Source: SR-FBR-E99 sp963732365
GTDB lineage: Bacteria > Bacteroidota > Bacteroidia > Bacteroidales > VadinHA17
Assembly: GCA_963732365.1 (NCBI GenBank)
Contig: CAVSZC010000001.1
Location: 310,001 to 374,000, forward strand
Reading direction: 5' to 3'
Length of the DNA: 64,000 bases
The notes beneath the pieces were generated by a model that was not told the origin of the DNA, ran no database searches, and was given only the letters and a program-made list of their open reading frames with translations. The position numbers and the translations under genes were made by a program. Numbering within the stretch: the stretch's first letter is position 1; each line of letters opens with the position of its first letter. Shown piece after piece: positions 8,506-16,222 of the stretch.

Positions 8506-9582
8506 TTATTTCTTCAGGGAGAGCAGCTCCATAAAGTCATGAAACAGTTCTGTATTGTCCTGCACACCCGAGAAAGCTGAAGCGCCAGGACCAAAGGCAA
8601 AGACAGGGACCATGACTGCTGAATGCCCTTTTGTGCCGAAAGTACCTGATACGGTCATATCCTCTATGCTGCCTCCTGTAAGGCTAAGCCCTCCGGTCTC
8701 GTGGTCTGCAGTGACAACAATGAGAGTGTTTCCTGATTTCTTTGCATAGTCATAGGCAACCCTGACAGCCCTGTCAAGATCAAGTACCTCCTCAATGGTT
8801 CTTTTCATGTTATTGTCATGAGCAGCCCAGTCGATCTGCGAGCCTTCGACCATAAGGATAAACCCTTTCTTATTGCGCGACAGTACCTTGATGGCCTTGT
8901 CGGTAGCTGCAGAAAGAAAGTCAGGATCCCTCCCCTGGTCGATGTAGGGCATCCCGTCTTCTGCCATGAGACCTGCAATACGGTCTGACTTGGAGTTATT
9001 GAGATCAGTCATGCTGTAGACAACATCATACCCCATATTCTTCAGCTCAACGGTAAGGTCGGCAGAGTCACTGCGGACACGGAAGTGGTTTATTCCCCCT
9101 CCGATGAACACGTCGGCTGTTCCCTTCAAAAACCACTTTGCAATATCTTCATAGCTTCCTCTTGAAGCATCGTGGGCTACGAATGATGCCGGCGTAGCAT
9201 GTGTCACCGTACTGGTGGCGACAACGCCGGTCGAGAGTCCTGCTTTCCTGGCTATCTCCATTATAGTCGGTATCTCGGTACTGTCTGGGCGGACAGCTAT
9301 CATTCCGTTGTTGGTTTTTTCGCCCGTGGAGATAGCCGTACCGCCTGCAGCGGAGTCAGTGATATACCTGTTGGCTGCATACGTTTTGCTGAAGCCTGTT
9401 ACAGGAAATGCCGGGAATGTCATAGTGAAGCCGCTTGCTGTCATACCGGCATAAACCTGGTCAGTGCCCATGCCATCACCTATGAAAATAATAAGGTTCA
9501 ACGGTTTCTGCTCCTTCCTTCCGGCAGCTGTCAACACAAGCATTATCAGTACTATAGCCGGAAATATTAATCTTTTGTTCAT
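8506..9582 (-). CDS. Alkaline phosphatase
   Basis: 358 aa, PhoA/alkaline phosphatase superfamily, with an N-terminal export signal (FPAIVLIMLVLTAAG). The metal ligand region LIIFIGDGMG (Asp36) and the nucleophile Ser77 in ITDSAAGGTAIS are visible, as are later metal sites EGSQIDWAAHDNN and VVTADHETGG. It would hydrolyse phosphomonoesters in the periplasm. It is shorter than E. coli PhoA but typical of compact bacterial forms. Directly upstream on the same strand is a surface 5'-nucleotidase, so the pair can release phosphate and nucleosides from external nucleotides. Confidence 0.92.
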   Translation of the reverse strand: MNKRLIFPAIVLIMLVLTAAGRKEQKPLNLIIFIGDGMGTDQVYAGMTASGFTMTFPAFPVTGFSKTYAANRYITDSAAGGTAISTGEKTNNGMIAVRPDSTEIPTIMEIARKAGLSTGVVATSTVTHATPASFVAHDASRGSYEDIAKWFLKGTADVFIGGGINHFRVRSDSADLTVELKNMGYDVVYSMTDLNNSKSDRIAGLMAEDGMPYIDQGRDPDFLSAATDKAIKVLSRNKKGFILMVEGSQIDWAAHDNNMKRTIEEVLDLDRAVRVAYDYAKKSGNTLIVVTADHETGGLSLTGGSIEDMTVSGTFGTKGHSAVMVPVFAFGPGASAFSGVQDNTELFHDFMELLSLKK

Positions 9583-9603
9583 CTGTATTTAGTTTGGTTT
9601 AAA

Positions 9604-11334
9604 TTATTGTTCAGTTTGCCTGAAAAGCATTTTCATTTCCCGCTCAGCGGCAGCCGAGGTCCACTTCTCAGGGATCACGGTCCAGTCTGTGAGAGGTTCC
9701 GGAGAGATATTCCCTCTCTCACGGATCCATTCCGTCATATAAAACCTCAGGTAGCGCGGCGTTGAGGAGATCAGCCTGCCATCAAGCTCTTCCTGTGAGA
9801 TGCCTGCCGCTTCAATATGTCCGCCGCCGCCATTTGCCCTGTATGAATTGACTGCTACTGTATATGTCGAGTCGTGACTGAAAACCGTTCCGTCACTCAT
9901 CGAGGTGATTGTCACACGCGCTCCCTGAGGTTTTGTGACATCGACAATATAGCTGATACCCATGGCGGAGTCAAAATTATAGGAAGGATTTCTCAGCCTC
10001 GGTCTGCCATTGATCATTACCGGTTTATCCTCTCCGGTAAGACTGTACCTGAGCATAAAATCATTCCCGTTTTTCATAGTGTTAAACCATAATCCGTATG
10101 AGTGCTCGAGGTACCTGTCGACTTCACTGCCTGTCATGGATATTGTGTAAAGGAAGTTTTCAAACCTGTAGAGGCGGAACATATCCCTTATTCTCAGGTC
10201 TCCCTCGCTTATCTGTTCATCGAACGACAGAGGAGCTGCGAAGGAGATGTCAGCACCGCTTATGTCAAGCTGTATATCATGAATAAGGTCAACGAAGGCT
10301 GAGGGTCCGAAGAATGCGTCACGGGTGGTGGCTGATGCATCAGACCTGCCAATTATTTGTGAGGCGTAGGTTTCGATTGTATCTGAAACCCCTCTGTACC
10401 TGTCAATGAATGAGACAGAAGCCGGAAGTGAATTCATCTGGATGAGCTTTCCTTCAATGTCCCTGCCGGTGGTTCCGTCTTCCTTCCGGGTCAATGATAT
10501 CTTTGCATGCATCAGCACTGCAGCCCTGCTGCCGCCGTCAAGCATCAGGACGGTGTCTCCTTCAGTATTTACTGCCTTCTTAACATCCTGGTTATGATCA
10601 TGTCCGCAGAAAATAATGTCGAATCCCGGCACGTTGACCGCCACTGACAGGGAAGAGTTCTCGTCTGTGCCTGCATCATCTTCATTGCCCATGCCTGAGT
10701 GGAACAGTCCCACGATGAGGTCCGGTTTTTCCTTAACCATCTCAGGCATCCATTTTTGTGCCGTCTCTACCATCCCGTCAAACCTGATGCCACTGTAAAG
10801 TGCTTCAGGGAGCCAGTCAGGGACTGACGGGGTGATCAGTCCGAATACAACAACCTTCATCCCACCCTTCCTGATTACAGTATAGGGTTCAAAGTAGGGT
10901 TCGCCGGTTAGCGTGTCAATGGCGTTCGCAGCCAGGAGAGGGAAATTGTACTGACGTCTGACCCTGTCATAGACCGGGTGCCCTGTCTCAATGTCATGGT
11001 TCCCTGCCGTTGCTGCATCATAGCCAAGATGGTTGAGTATGTCGGCAACGATATGCGTGCGCAGGGTGTCAACAAAATTATAGTAGTACATAAGGGGGTC
11101 GCCCTGCAGGATGTCTCCGTTATCAAGCAGTATCATGTTCTCTTCTGATCCGTTTTCAACAAGTGAGGCCAGATTGGCAAGAGAGCGGTCAGTCACTACA
11201 CCCTCAGTGTTGTCATAAGGGAGGAGCATGCCGTGAAGGTCGGTGGTGGCATATATATTTAAACCTTCCGGCGACTTGCATCCGGATATCAAACAGAACA
11301 GGAGTGTGAATAATGACAGTGAACGGATCCTCAT
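9604..11334 (-). CDS. 5'-nucleotidase / 2',3'-cyclic phosphodiesterase lipoprotein (UshA/CpdB family)
   Basis: 576 aa. Lipobox LISGC (Cys19) marks an outer-membrane or surface lipoprotein. The N-terminal metallophosphoesterase core has the full metal-site series: TDLHG (Asp32, His34), LDNGDILQGD, AAGNHDIETG, GLFHSGMG and FCGHDHNQD. The C-terminal nucleotidase domain (about 310-540) binds the nucleotide base; YRANGGGGH is the conserved loop. It dephosphorylates nucleotides or cyclic nucleotides outside the cytoplasm. First gene of the minus-strand run leading into the alkaline phosphatase (21-bp gap). Confidence 0.92.
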   Translation of the reverse strand: MRIRSLSLFTLLFCLISGCKSPEGLNIYATTDLHGMLLPYDNTEGVVTDRSLANLASLVENGSEENMILLDNGDILQGDPLMYYYNFVDTLRTHIVADILNHLGYDAATAGNHDIETGHPVYDRVRRQYNFPLLAANAIDTLTGEPYFEPYTVIRKGGMKVVVFGLITPSVPDWLPEALYSGIRFDGMVETAQKWMPEMVKEKPDLIVGLFHSGMGNEDDAGTDENSSLSVAVNVPGFDIIFCGHDHNQDVKKAVNTEGDTVLMLDGGSRAAVLMHAKISLTRKEDGTTGRDIEGKLIQMNSLPASVSFIDRYRGVSDTIETYASQIIGRSDASATTRDAFFGPSAFVDLIHDIQLDISGADISFAAPLSFDEQISEGDLRIRDMFRLYRFENFLYTISMTGSEVDRYLEHSYGLWFNTMKNGNDFMLRYSLTGEDKPVMINGRPRLRNPSYNFDSAMGISYIVDVTKPQGARVTITSMSDGTVFSHDSTYTVAVNSYRANGGGGHIEAAGISQEELDGRLISSTPRYLRFYMTEWIRERGNISPEPLTDWTVIPEKWTSAAAEREMKMLFRQTEQ

Positions 11335-11520
11335 ATGATCTATTTTTGGTTTCCAAATATAACCATTAACAATAACAATGAAATATCCGGTACAGTTGTG
11401 CAGCAGAGCCTCTTTTAAGTGGATTTTTTGAAAGGATTATCCTCAGACCTGATGTAATGTATCCTATTTCAGTCGGGAACATATAATCCAGGTAATTAGT
11501 TTTGTGCCTGATAAAGTTCA

Positions 11521-11528
11521 TATTTTTG
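11521..11528 (+). promoter_or_regulatory. Minus-7 element upstream of namZ
   Basis: TATTTTTG fits the Bacteroidota minus-7 consensus TAnnTTTG, with TTTG at 11501-11504 sixteen bases upstream (a little short of the usual 19-21). The gene starts only 8 bp downstream, so the transcript would be nearly leaderless. Confidence 0.45.
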
Positions 11529-11535
11529 TACAGTT

Positions 11536-12714
11536 ATGAAAACACTATCCGGACTTGATATTGTATCCTCGCATATGCCATCAGGCCTGCGCGGGAAGAG
11601 AATAGGGCTCCTTTGCCATGCCTCAAGTATAACCTCCGGCTTCAGGTTCATCACTGAGATCTTCGGAAGTGACAGCGGTTGCAGGCTTGCTGCCCTCTTC
11701 GGTCCGCAGCACGGCATATCTGGCCAGACGCAGGATAACATGATTGAGTGGGAAGGAACAACTGATCCCATTCTTGGCATCCCTGTCTACAGTCTTTATG
11801 GCGAGCACCGCAAACCCACCCAGGCCATGCTCAGCGGGCTGGAGGCTTTTGTCGCAGACCTGCAGGATGTTGGGGCAAGACTGTATACTTACATATGGAC
11901 CGTAAAACTGTGCATGGAAGCCTGCGCCGAGGCAGGGATACCGGTTTGGATACTTGACAGACCCAATCCCATCGGGAGAGTGCAGGCAGACGGGCCGGTG
12001 CTTAATGAAGATTATTTTACGTTTGTCGGAGGAGCCTCAATACCGCTCTGCCACAGGATGACCATCGGAGAGATGGCTTTATGGATCAGGGAAAAACATG
12101 TACCCCGGTGCGACATCCATATTGTCAGGGCGGAAGGATGGAGACGTAACTCACTCTACCGTGAGACAGGACTGCCATGGGTTCTCCCCTCCCCCAACAT
12201 GCCAACGCCCGAAACAGCGCTGGTATACCCTGGTACCGTGCTGGCAGAAGCCCTTAACCTTTCGGAAGGAAGAGGGACCGTTATACCGTTCGAACTCACG
12301 GGCGCACCGTTCATAAATGCAACCAGCCTTTCTAATGATCTGAAATCAAGGAATATCCTAGGATGCCACTTCAGAATACACGACTTCATCCCCACGTTCC
12401 ACAAGTTTGCAGGAGAGTACTGCCGGGGCATCCAGATACATGTCACCGACGCATCCGTTTTCAGACCGGTGGCCACAGCCCTGCACCTGCTTGATTCAAT
12501 AATAAGAACATCACCTCCGGACTCACTGAGATTCAATCCTCCTCCATACGAATATGAGTACCGGCTTATGCCTTTCGATATACTTTCGGGCGACAGCCGG
12601 ATGAGAGAGGTTCTTGAGAACGGACTGTCGATCAGTGATGAGATATCAAGATGGGATGCCTCTATTGAATCGTTCAGCAGGGAGTTCAGCCAGATGGCTT
12701 TATACAGCGAATAG
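11536..12714 (+). CDS. namZ: Exo-beta-N-acetylmuramidase NamZ (DUF1343, GH171)
   Basis: 392 aa with the characteristic N-terminal segment KRIGLLCHASSI, then LAALFGPQHGISGQTQDNM, IPVYSLYGEHRKPT and VADLQDVGARLYTYIWT, followed by PNPIGR and LPSPNMPTPETALVYPGT. The family releases terminal N-acetylmuramic acid from peptidoglycan fragments, serving cell-wall recycling. No signal peptide is seen, so this copy appears cytoplasmic or exported by other means, while many family members are secreted. The stop is one base before the TauE gene start, indicating co-transcription. Confidence 0.88.
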   Translation: MKTLSGLDIVSSHMPSGLRGKRIGLLCHASSITSGFRFITEIFGSDSGCRLAALFGPQHGISGQTQDNMIEWEGTTDPILGIPVYSLYGEHRKPTQAMLSGLEAFVADLQDVGARLYTYIWTVKLCMEACAEAGIPVWILDRPNPIGRVQADGPVLNEDYFTFVGGASIPLCHRMTIGEMALWIREKHVPRCDIHIVRAEGWRRNSLYRETGLPWVLPSPNMPTPETALVYPGTVLAEALNLSEGRGTVIPFELTGAPFINATSLSNDLKSRNILGCHFRIHDFIPTFHKFAGEYCRGIQIHVTDASVFRPVATALHLLDSIIRTSPPDSLRFNPPPYEYEYRLMPFDILSGDSRMREVLENGLSISDEISRWDASIESFSREFSQMALYSE

Positions 12715-12715
12715 G

Positions 12716-13462
12716 GTGATCAGCGCAACCAATATAATTGCCTTATCACTGATCATTTTCCTGGCATCCATGATCAGGGGATTCACCGGTTTTGGCCTTG
12801 CACTGGTAGCTGTTCCGCTGATCCAGTTTTTTCTTCCTGTGACTGACACCGCAGTATTCATCGCCTTCATCAATTTCATCTTCTCCATTGTCTATTTTCA
12901 GAAGTCAAAAGAAATTGTGAAAGGTCAGCCTCTGGGAATAATGGCACTTACAACCGGTGCAGGGGTGGCTGCCGGCACCGCTATACTGAAATATATTCCT
13001 TCTTCCAGCATACAGCTTGTGTGGGGTGTGCTGATCATCCTGATAGTGATTTTTATGATCAGGGGGGTGAATTTCGGGATAATGTCAGACAAAACTGCTC
13101 TTTCTGTGTCAGGGTTATTCGGAGGCATTCTGGCAGGGTGCACAGGAATTATCGGCCCACCGGTAGCGGTCATCCTTTCCTCCATGAAGACACCGAAAGA
13201 AAAATTCAATGCGATCATTTCTGTGTTCATCCTTTTTGCAGTGACGTATGCACTTCTCTTTTATACGTTGGCAGGCCTGATACGAAAAGAGACCCTTATG
13301 CTGGCCATCTGCTCAGTACCGGCGTTGCTGCTCGGTCTCCGTACCGGGGATAAGCTGATGGCGGGAATCAGTCAGAAAACTTTCACTAACGCAATATATA
13401 TTGTCCTTGTAATCATGGGGGTGATTACCTTGCTCAAGGGGTTAAAAGGGATAATATCCTGA
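12716..13462 (+). CDS. Sulfite exporter TauE/SafE family membrane protein
   Basis: 248 aa from GTG at 12716 (VISATNIIALSLIIFLAS). A longer frame exists back to 12614, but that part lies inside namZ and does not look like a protein of this family. About eight hydrophobic helices; two half-repeats carry RGFTGFGLALVAVPL and the mirrored GGILAGCTGIIGPPVAVIL, both hallmarks of the family. Likely exports sulfite, sulfoacetate or another organosulfonate, or takes part in small-anion exchange; substrate cannot be told. Five bases separate it from the YigZ gene. Confidence 0.88.
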   Translation: MISATNIIALSLIIFLASMIRGFTGFGLALVAVPLIQFFLPVTDTAVFIAFINFIFSIVYFQKSKEIVKGQPLGIMALTTGAGVAAGTAILKYIPSSSIQLVWGVLIILIVIFMIRGVNFGIMSDKTALSVSGLFGGILAGCTGIIGPPVAVILSSMKTPKEKFNAIISVFILFAVTYALLFYTLAGLIRKETLMLAICSVPALLLGLRTGDKLMAGISQKTFTNAIYIVLVIMGVITLLKGLKGIIS

Positions 13463-13467
13463 CCGCA

Positions 13468-14079
13468 ATGCTCTTCACAGACACCTATAAAACCATTACT
13501 GCAGAAGCCAGAGGCCTTTATAAGGACCGGGGCAGCAGATTCATTGCCATCGCAATGCCTGTGACCTCGCAGGAAGATATCAGGATGAAGCTCGAGGCCC
13601 TGAGAAAAGAGTATCATGATGCAAGACACCACTGCTATGCATGGGTTCTGGCTCCTGACAGGCTTACCTGGCGTGTCAATGATGACGGAGAGCCCTCAGG
13701 AACAGCCGGCAGGCCCATCCTGGGACAGATAAACACCCGGGAGCTGACAAATATTCTTGTGGTTGTAATCAGATACTTCGGCGGGACACTTCTGGGTGTC
13801 AGCGGCCTGATCAAGGCATACAGGTCAGCAGCCTCCGACGCGCTTGCCAACGCAAATATAGCTGAGAGGCAGGTCATGGACAGATGGGTTGTCACTTTTC
13901 CCTATATCATGATGAATGATGTGATGAAAGTGATCAAGGAAGAGGGGTGCCTACAGCATGATCTGACCTGCACAGAAGAGAACTGTTCAACCGTTATTTC
14001 GGTAAGAGCGTCACATGCAGAGAGAGTTACAGCGCGTCTTCGCAAGACAGAGGGTGTATCACTTGCTCACAGGGACTAG
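13468..14079 (+). CDS. YigZ/IMPACT family protein
   Basis: 203 aa. N-terminal UPF0029/IMPACT domain (about 15-125) with RHHCYAWVL, NDDGEPSGTAGRPIL and VVVIRYFGGTLLGVSGLI, and a C-terminal DUF1949 ferredoxin-like domain (about 140-200). Family members are linked to translation control and nucleic-acid binding; the biochemical role is unclear. It follows the TauE gene by five bases. Confidence 0.9.
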   Translation: MLFTDTYKTITAEARGLYKDRGSRFIAIAMPVTSQEDIRMKLEALRKEYHDARHHCYAWVLAPDRLTWRVNDDGEPSGTAGRPILGQINTRELTNILVVVIRYFGGTLLGVSGLIKAYRSAASDALANANIAERQVMDRWVVTFPYIMMNDVMKVIKEEGCLQHDLTCTEENCSTVISVRASHAERVTARLRKTEGVSLAHRD

Positions 14080-14139
14080 GCACAGGAGATATATTTTTCA
14101 ATACTTTTTAACATCCCTGTCACATAATCAATAGTTGTA

Positions 14140-14147
14140 TAACTTTG
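14140..14147 (+). promoter_or_regulatory. Minus-7 element upstream of pyrB
   Basis: TAACTTTG matches TAnnTTTG and sits 30 bp before the pyrB ATG at 14177. No clear minus-33 TTTG is seen. Confidence 0.45.
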
Positions 14148-14176
14148 CAAAATCCCAGGCAGTTAAACATATCTTA

Positions 14177-15085
14177 ATGAAAACCAGAAGTTTAGTCTCC
14201 ATTGACGATCTCAGTACAGCGGAGATCATGAAGATCCTGAAGCTTGCCGCCGAGTTTGAAAAGACCCCTGTCCAGGACATCCTTCACGGAAAGGTGGTGG
14301 CAACACTCTTTTTTGAGCCTTCAACGCGTACACGTCTCAGTTTTGAGAGTGCTGTCAACAAACTTGGAGGCAAGGTCATCGGGTTCACCGATGCCTCAAG
14401 CTCAAGTGTAAGCAAGGGCGAGACCCTCAATGACACCATCAGGACAGTGAACAACTATGCTGACGTGATAGTGATGCGTCACCCCATTGAAGGAAGTGCG
14501 AGGTATGCCAGCGAGATAGCAACAGTACCGGTTATTAACGCCGGTGACGGGGCAAACCAGCATCCCACGCAGACCCTTCTGGATCTCTACTCCATTCTCA
14601 AGACGCAGGGATCACTCGATCATCTGAACATATGCATGGTCGGAGACCTGAAATACGGTCGTACGGTGCATTCGCTGCTGATGGCAATGTCGCGCTGGAG
14701 CACCTCATTCAATTTTGTGGCACCCGAAGAGCTCAAAATGCCCGATGAATATAAGCTTTACCTTGACAACCTGGGGCTGGAATACCATGAGACAGCCGAC
14801 CTGGCCAGTGTCATTGACAATGCAGACATCATATATATGACCAGGGTTCAGCGTGAGCGCTTCTCTGACCCGATGGAATATGAGAAAGTCAAGAACGCTT
14901 ATGTGCTATATGATCACATGCTCTCAGGCACAAAGCCCGGCATGAAGATACTTCACCCCCTTCCGCGTGTCAACGAGATCAATCCTGATGTTGATGCCAA
15001 TGACAAGGCATACTACTTCGAGCAGGCCCTCAACGGTGTCTATACCAGGCAGGCCATTATCTGTACGTTACTGGGACTAAAATAA
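14177..15085 (+). CDS. pyrB: Aspartate carbamoyltransferase catalytic chain
   Basis: Condenses carbamoyl phosphate with aspartate, the committed step of pyrimidine synthesis. 302 aa from the ATG at 14177; a longer TTG frame from 14135 would include the promoter. The carbamoyl-phosphate motif FEPSTRTRLSFE, the loop DASSSSVSKGET, HPTQTLLDLYSI and HPLPRVNEI are intact. The regulatory chain gene follows six bases after the stop, so the pair should form the allosteric holoenzyme. Confidence 0.96.
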   Translation: MKTRSLVSIDDLSTAEIMKILKLAAEFEKTPVQDILHGKVVATLFFEPSTRTRLSFESAVNKLGGKVIGFTDASSSSVSKGETLNDTIRTVNNYADVIVMRHPIEGSARYASEIATVPVINAGDGANQHPTQTLLDLYSILKTQGSLDHLNICMVGDLKYGRTVHSLLMAMSRWSTSFNFVAPEELKMPDEYKLYLDNLGLEYHETADLASVIDNADIIYMTRVQRERFSDPMEYEKVKNAYVLYDHMLSGTKPGMKILHPLPRVNEINPDVDANDKAYYFEQALNGVYTRQAIICTLLGLK

Positions 15086-15091
15086 GAGACC

Positions 15092-15559
15092 ATGAAAAGC
15101 ACAAATGATCCCAAGCAGCTGCTGGTAAGTGCCATTGAATCGGGCACGGTCATCGACCATATACCGGCAAGCACCCTGTTCAAGGTAATTAAGATCCTCG
15201 GCCTTGACAGGATCAGGAACCAGATCACTTTTGGCACCAACCTTGACAGCAGGACTGACGGGAAAAAGGCTATCATAAAGATAGCCGGCAAGTTCTTTGA
15301 GGATGACGATATTAACCGTATAGCACTTGTTGCACCCAATGCGAAGCTCAATATAATAAAGGACTACCAGGTGATTGAGAAGCGTGTTGTTTCCGTGCCT
15401 GATACTATCACGGCGATTGCCAAGTGCATGAATCCCAAGTGTATTACCAATTTTGAAAAGGTGACGACCCGTTTCAGGGTTGTTTCAAAGAAGCCGGTGG
15501 CGCTGAAGTGCCATTACTGTGAGAAGATTACCGATCAGGAGAGGCTGGAGATTATCTGA
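15092..15559 (+). CDS. pyrI: Aspartate carbamoyltransferase regulatory chain
   Basis: 155 aa. The N-terminal allosteric domain (TVIDHIPASTLFKVIKILGL) binds nucleotides. The C-terminal zinc domain has four cysteines in CMNPKC and CHYC, which hold the contact to PyrB. Length is normal. Partner of the preceding pyrB. Confidence 0.96.
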   Translation: MKSTNDPKQLLVSAIESGTVIDHIPASTLFKVIKILGLDRIRNQITFGTNLDSRTDGKKAIIKIAGKFFEDDDINRIALVAPNAKLNIIKDYQVIEKRVVSVPDTITAIAKCMNPKCITNFEKVTTRFRVVSKKPVALKCHYCEKITDQERLEII

Positions 15560-15570
15560 AATTATATTTA

Positions 15571-15710
15571 ACCACCCCGTCCGTCAGCTGACGGACACCC
15601 CTCCTAAAAAAGGAGGGGAAATGCGCGATATTAAGTACTTTAACTTTCTCCTCCTTAATAAGGAGGAGTACCCCGACTCCGCCACTTGGCGGATCGGGGG
15701 GAGGTGGTGG
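15571..15710. repeat. Composite palindromic element (MITE/REP-like)
   Basis: 140 bp between convergent genes, bounded by ACCACCCC and its complement-like GGGGAGGTGGTGG. It packs four stem-loops: TCCGTCAGCTGACGGA (15580-15595), CCCCTCCT/AGGAGGGG (15598-15618), CTCCTCCTT/AAGGAGGAG (15648-15668) and a nested CCCCGA/TCGGGG around TCCGCCA/TGGCGGA (15671-15699). It has no open reading frame of interest. It looks like a small non-autonomous repeat rather than a plain terminator. Confidence 0.7.
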
Positions 15711-15746
15711 CTTTTAAGACACCCTCGAGGGGGTTTCCTATTAAAT

Positions 15747-16202
15747 CTATCTTAATCTGTCGTAGGATTTTACCAGGATTTCATCCTTGAGGATACTCCG
15801 GTATGCCAGCCATGCAAGGATTGCTGATACCAGCGGGAAAATTGATCTTACCTTCCATATTATTGTCACGTCTATCTTTCTGTCGAACATGTAAACATAA
15901 TATGCTCCGAGCAAGATAGTCCCCAGTGAGAACAGCAGGGTCATCATTGCTATTCTCATCTGAATTGATCTTTTCCTGTAGAGGAAGATTGCTGTGAACG
16001 CAAGCAGCGGAACAATGGTAATGATCACCGTCAGAGGCCAAAGACGCTGAACGGGATCACCGTCTGCCTCCCCGAGGCCTGAAAACCCAAGCGAAAATAT
16101 TGTACCCGTGCCGTTATTCAGCAGAAGAAGATCGCCTGTCATCAGTAACCCTGAAAGCACCGCAACTGCAATCAGTAACAGAGTTTGTATCCTTTGAATC
16201 AT
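15747..16202 (-). CDS. DUF4293 membrane protein
   Basis: 151 aa with four hydrophobic helices and the family's ends: MIQRIQTLLLIAVAVLSG at the start and RSILKDEILVKSYDRLR at the close. DUF4293 is confined to Bacteroidota and of unknown function. It sits 20 bp after the DUF5916 gene on the same strand. Confidence 0.88.
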   Translation of the reverse strand: MIQRIQTLLLIAVAVLSGLLMTGDLLLLNNGTGTIFSLGFSGLGEADGDPVQRLWPLTVIITIVPLLAFTAIFLYRKRSIQMRIAMMTLLFSLGTILLGAYYVYMFDRKIDVTIIWKVRSIFPLVSAILAWLAYRSILKDEILVKSYDRLR

Positions 16203-16222
16203 ATTGCTAATCAGATATATGA

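Noticed and set aside
7882..8580. 232-codon plus-strand frame
   Set aside because: Antisense to queE, whose radical SAM motif is clear.
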